From: Bacillus sp. FJAT-14578
GTDB taxonomy: Bacteria > Bacillota > Bacilli > Bacillales > Bacillaceae_H
Direction of reading: 5' to 3'
Length of the DNA: 64,000 bases
Assembly: GCF_000504165.1 (NCBI RefSeq)
Contig: NZ_KI632505.1
Span: 372,001-436,000, forward strand
The notes beneath the pieces are model-generated. The model saw only the letters and a list, made by a program, of their open reading frames with translations, had not been told where the DNA came from and did no database searches. Made by a program: the position numbers and the translations under genes. Of the stretch, positions 60,985 through 64,000 are shown piece after piece (position 1 is the stretch's first letter; every line of letters begins with the position of its first letter).

Positions 60985-61132
60985 CATAGTATATTAATCT
61001 ATTATTATAAAGCAAGTACTATTTCAACGTCTTTGTTCCTGCAATTTTCCCTATTTCACTGCATATCATATTGTTGCTTTGAAATAAATTTTGATCAAAA
61101 GTACCTCGAAACCAGCATTTTACGATAAATAA

Positions 61133-61174
61133 AAAGAATCCATTTTGAAAAAAGATTGATCAAAATGGATTCTT
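61133..61174. terminator. Hairpin between the cnt promoter and the YcgQ fragment
   Basis: AAGAATCCATTTTG pairs with CAAAATGGATTCTT across about 13 bases. Confidence 0.75.
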
Positions 61175-61226
61175 ATCCAGCAGATTTAAGTCTAGTTTTT
61201 ATAAAATGAGATAAAAATCAATAGGG

Positions 61227-61544
61227 TTAATATTGTCTATAAACATATTCATCACTTGGCTTGTTTATATAGTTCCATGATTGGACTTTCAATACAGGTA
61301 TTGTCTTTTTAAACGGCTGATAGTACATGGAACTTAATTCCCCATTTACGTGTATCCACTCATCATTATGGAAAGTCGTTTTTTCTGGAAATTCGACCAG
61401 CATGCCGTATACGCCCGAATCCGCTACGCAGTGAATGATTCCAAATCGAAAAATAAATATTTGATTATTCTTGATATCTTTACTATTAAAAGTAAAACCA
61501 TCAAACTGAACGTTATTTCCCATAAAAGATCCGGGATAGTTGTA
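61227..61544 (-). pseudogene. YcgQ/TIGR03943 C-terminal domain fragment
   Basis: The minus strand reads YNYPGSFMGNNVQFDGFTF upstream of and including the ATG at 61523, then FIFRFGIIHCVADSGVYGML and ends NYINKPSDEYVYRQY. This is the soluble C-terminal OB-like domain of TIGR03943 proteins. Homology stops at 61544, exactly where an IS605-type scar begins. It lacks its membrane half, which matches the truncated gene at 48751. It may be a pseudogene or a 98-residue free domain. Confidence 0.7.
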
Positions 61545-61670
61545 AAGGAAACTTCCATCGGTGGGGATCTTCCTTCACCCCCCACCGAAGGTTAATTAGG
61601 CCCGCACGAAGCGGGTCACGCAGACGTTGCCGCAGGAAGAGGCGGTGTTAGTCTGTGTTCCACTAAAAAA
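61541..61670 (+). mobile_element. IS200/IS605-type TnpB 3'-end remnant, copy 3
   Basis: AAAGGAAACTTCCATCGGTG resembles the start of copy 1 (AAAGGAAACTTCCATCAGTG), followed by hairpins GGTGGGG/CCCCACC, GCCCGC/GCGGGT and GTTGCCGC/GGCGGTG. The stacked hairpins after a tnpB end are what an IS605 right end with its guide-RNA region would show. It interrupts the YcgQ fragment. The family call is inference. Confidence 0.45.
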
Positions 61671-61710
61671 ACTTGTCAATTACGAAAAAACGAGCTATTA
61701 TAAAACAATC

Positions 61711-61732
61711 AAATCGTAATAATTACGTTTTA
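61711..61732. promoter_or_regulatory. Zur box upstream of znuA
   Basis: AAATCGTAATAATTACGTTT, about 35 bp before the ATG. Confidence 0.92.
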
Positions 61733-61764
61733 AAAAATATTTTTAGCGAGATAAGGAGAATAAT

Positions 61765-62781
61765 ATGAAAAGGGTGGTCATATTTTTCACATTTGTACTA
61801 GTAACAGCACTGTTTTTATCAGGTTGTGGCAGCAGCCAAACTGCGACAGAAAATAGTGACAAAAAAGAGACAACTGATCAATTAACCATTTATACAACGA
61901 TTTTTCCTTTAGAAGACTTTGCGAAGAAAATTGGCGGTGACTATGTAAAAGTAGAAAGCATTTATCCGCCTAACGTAGATGCTCATACATTTGAGCCGTC
62001 ACAAAAAACAATGATCAATATTGCAAAAGCAGATGCGTTTATCTACACAGGAGCTGGTTTAGAAGGGTTTGTCAGTAAAACAACAGAAGCATTAAAAAAT
62101 GAAAAAGTAAAATTTGTAGAAGCAGCAGACGGCGTGACCTTTATTAAAGGAGGGCATCACCATGAAGGTGAAGAATCTCATGAAGACGATCACGCCAGCG
62201 AAGATCATGACGAAGACGTTCATCAACATGAATCCGGTGAAGAACATCACGATCACGGTGATCTTGATCCACACGTTTGGTTAGACCCTATTCGTGCGAT
62301 CACACTTGCTGAAAATATTAAAAATGCGCTTATCGAGTTCAAACCTGAACAAAAAGAAACGTTTGAGAAAAATTTCGAGGCATTAAAAGGCCAATTAGAA
62401 CAACTTGATAAAGAACTTGATAACACGATTCAAAATGGAAAAACAAAAGAAATGGTTGTAGCACATGCTGCTTATGGCTATTGGCATGACCGCTACGGAT
62501 TAGAACAAATTAGCATTGCAGGCCTTTCACCAGAGAACGAGCCGTCCCAAAAAGAATTGCAAACCATTATTGAAGAAGCGCGTGAAAAAAACGTGAAATA
62601 CGTCATTTTTGAGCAAAATGTGAAGCCCAAAATAGCCGAAATTGTAAAAAATGAACTTAAGGCAGAACCATTAACACTTCATAACTTAGAGTCCATCACA
62701 GATCAAGATATTAAGAACAATGAAGATTACGTAAGTTTAATGAAACGCAACATAGAAACGTTAAAAAAAGCACTAAATTAA
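61765..62781 (+). CDS. znuA: Zinc-binding lipoprotein, ZnuA/AdcA-type
   Basis: 338 residues of the metal-binding TroA/ZnuA family. Lipobox LFLSGCGS near residue 18. Metal ligands appear in VDAHTFEPSQ, DLDPHVWLDP and VAHAAYGYW. A His/Asp/Glu-rich loop lies between (GGHHHEGEESHEDDHASEDH and more), typical of zinc-specific members. No znuBC genes are adjacent, so it must pair with a transporter encoded elsewhere. Zur box directly upstream; ATG behind AAGGAG. Confidence 0.93.
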   Translation: MKRVVIFFTFVLVTALFLSGCGSSQTATENSDKKETTDQLTIYTTIFPLEDFAKKIGGDYVKVESIYPPNVDAHTFEPSQKTMINIAKADAFIYTGAGLEGFVSKTTEALKNEKVKFVEAADGVTFIKGGHHHEGEESHEDDHASEDHDEDVHQHESGEEHHDHGDLDPHVWLDPIRAITLAENIKNALIEFKPEQKETFEKNFEALKGQLEQLDKELDNTIQNGKTKEMVVAHAAYGYWHDRYGLEQISIAGLSPENEPSQKELQTIIEEAREKNVKYVIFEQNVKPKIAEIVKNELKAEPLTLHNLESITDQDIKNNEDYVSLMKRNIETLKKALN

Positions 62782-62784
62782 GTC

Positions 62785-62822
62785 ACAAAGCCGTTGAGAT
62801 AGACTCGACGGCTTTGTTGTTT
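62785..62822 (+). terminator. Terminator after znuA
   Basis: ACAAAGCCGT pairs with ACGGCTTTGT across 13 bases and is followed by TGTTT. Confidence 0.88.
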
Positions 62823-62892
62823 ATAAGTCATTGAAATATTTTTAATCTATTGAAAGAATGACTCAATACTCCCCCTCCAGTTTTTGTACATA

Positions 62893-63741
62893 TCAGCCAT
62901 AAGTTCGGCTCTCCCGTTCACCGTTTTTATGATACACCTCTGCATTGATCAAGCCCCCTGTAAGCAATACGACAGCGGTTAAATAAAACCATGTCATGAG
63001 TACGATGATGCTGCCGAGCTGTCCATAAATTTTGGAATAGTTCCCTAAAGCGACATAATAAGAAAAAATAAGCGAAACGCCCTGCCATCCCAATGTCGCA
63101 AAAAGGGCTCCTGGCATCACTTTGATCCATGACAACTTCATGCTCGGAACGATCTTATATAGCAAAAGAAAATATATGAATAAAAATCCTGTCCCGATTC
63201 CCCATTTGATGAACTTCCACATTTGTCCCCAAAAGGCCGGCACTTCTGCCCTTGTGACGACAAACGTATGAATCACCTGCTCCATAATCGGGACAAACAA
63301 GGATAAGGACAGAACAACCATAAAACCGAGCGTTAAAAATAAATCATTTAAAAGAGCTTCAAGAAACGGCTGCTGGCGTGTAAATTGATACGCATGATTC
63401 AATGACCGGACAAGCGATTGTACGGCCATGGAAGCGAGCCAAAATGCCGCAAGCAAACTGACCGGGAGCCATTGTCCTTGCCCGTCATTCAAAAGGCTGT
63501 GGAGTGTCGACCGAATCATGCCATATGTATTGGCAGGCGCAAACGGTTCAATCATCAGCAGTACATTATCCGAATCAAAAGGCAAAAAACTGATCAGCGA
63601 AAAAACAAAGATTAAAAATGGAATCATGGACAGCATAAAATAGTAAGCCATTTGGGCACTAAGATCATAAAAACGATCCGCAAAAAATCGGTAAACCATA
63701 TTCTTGACGCTATGCAGCACCTCTACTTTCACCCCCTGCAC
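62893..63741 (-). CDS. YihY/BrkB-family membrane protein
   Basis: 282 residues with six hydrophobic helices. FYDLSAQMAYYFMLSMIPFLI, SYYVALGNYSKIYGQLGSIIVLM and LTWFYLTAVVLLTGG are family blocks. Annotated historically as RNase BN, but members are membrane proteins of unknown transport role. No Zur box; it marks the end of the zinc island. Confidence 0.88.
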   Translation of the reverse strand: MQGVKVEVLHSVKNMVYRFFADRFYDLSAQMAYYFMLSMIPFLIFVFSLISFLPFDSDNVLLMIEPFAPANTYGMIRSTLHSLLNDGQGQWLPVSLLAAFWLASMAVQSLVRSLNHAYQFTRQQPFLEALLNDLFLTLGFMVVLSLSLFVPIMEQVIHTFVVTRAEVPAFWGQMWKFIKWGIGTGFLFIYFLLLYKIVPSMKLSWIKVMPGALFATLGWQGVSLIFSYYVALGNYSKIYGQLGSIIVLMTWFYLTAVVLLTGGLINAEVYHKNGERESRTYG

Positions 63742-63848
63742 CTGATTTATTGTTATGTTTCCCCTGTTCCGTTAAAAAAGTCGATGCGCGTTTCGATTCT
63801 TTTTTTGCGTGATAAGAAACTATCGCTTCCATATTCCGGCGAAAATAA

Positions 63849-63882
63849 AAGGCCCGTCACCTAAATGACGGGCCTAAAAAAG
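63849..63882. terminator. Terminator near the right edge
   Basis: AGGCCCGTCA pairs with TGACGGGCCT across six bases, followed by AAAAAA on the plus strand (T run on the minus strand), so it ends a minus-strand gene beyond the edge or works both ways. Confidence 0.85.
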
Positions 63883-64000
63883 GGGGGCTATGAAAAGCAG
63901 CATCACCTGCTCAAGTAATACTTTACCTTTCAAAAGTGAAAATACGGTGAAAATAAATTAAAAGAAAAGAGCATCCAATGAATATTGGCCGGCACCCGTA

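Noticed and set aside
39420..61732. The operators read as Fur boxes
   Set aside because: They keep the AAATCGTAAT half-site with a one-base centre and sit before zinc-free ribosomal genes and folE2. The Fur GATAATGATTATC pattern is not matched.

Overview
The window looks like the chromosome of a Firmicute of the family Bacillaceae. Shine-Dalgarno sequences are strong, GTG and TTG starts are common, and the gene content is typical: a YvgK/YvgL/YvgM-like molybdate locus, a KimA-like potassium transporter behind a c-di-AMP riboswitch, a CtaM/YozB-like protein, and YciC/FolE2/YcgR-type zinc-starvation genes. I cannot name the species from sequence alone. No rRNA, tRNA, CRISPR array or prophage was seen.

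Layout. 1-4.4 kb: the start of a gene running off the left edge behind two MntR-like palindromes, then a five-gene metal P-type ATPase operon. Four of its proteins carry a related N-terminal 'PGRLRL' heavy-metal-associated domain, and the last is a small glycine-zipper membrane protein resembling PacL scaffolds. 4.4-7 kb: gene debris and an IS110-family element that has split a dispersed hairpin repeat, so its ends can be placed almost to the base. 7-16 kb: a YitT-type protein, a CorC/HlyC-type CBS protein, a MerR-type regulator with a doubtful N-terminus, and a GABA catabolic operon (gabT, sigma54 activator, permease, gabD) with an excellent -24/-12 promoter. 16-31 kb: a molybdate locus with a helically phased operator, a V4R-STAS sensor, YjbQ, CorA, riboswitch-kimA, a DUF420 protein, an esterase, citrate synthase, a 3-oxoacid CoA-transferase and a LysR regulator. 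31-38 kb: a broken thioesterase, an acyl-CoA ligase, two MaoC hydratase subunits, a GGDEF-EAL protein and a 5'-truncated IS3-family element.

38-62.8 kb is a zinc-starvation island. I count ten clear Zur boxes and one weak one. They serve five COG0523 (CobW/ZagA-type) GTPases, zinc-independent L33 and S14 paralogues, FolE2, two flavoproteins, a FeoB-like GTPase-permease, a YcgR-type permease with a split YcgQ partner, a [2Fe-2S] thioredoxin-like ferredoxin, a Fur-family regulator (probable Zur), a duplicated His-rich protein, a cntABCDFE-like metallophore export/import operon without its biosynthetic genes, and a ZnuA-type lipoprotein without znuBC. Between them lie remnants of second copies of zur, rpsN and the ferredoxin, which shows that the island was assembled and reshuffled by duplication and recombination.

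The logic of the island is zinc economy. It replaces zinc ribosomal proteins with zinc-free ones, replaces FolE with FolE2, delivers scarce metal with COG0523 GTPases, and imports zinc by several independent routes. The least described parts are the FeoB-like permease/flavoprotein pair under a near-perfect Zur palindrome, the cnt transporter without cntKLM, and the multi-HMA P-ATPase operon at the left end.
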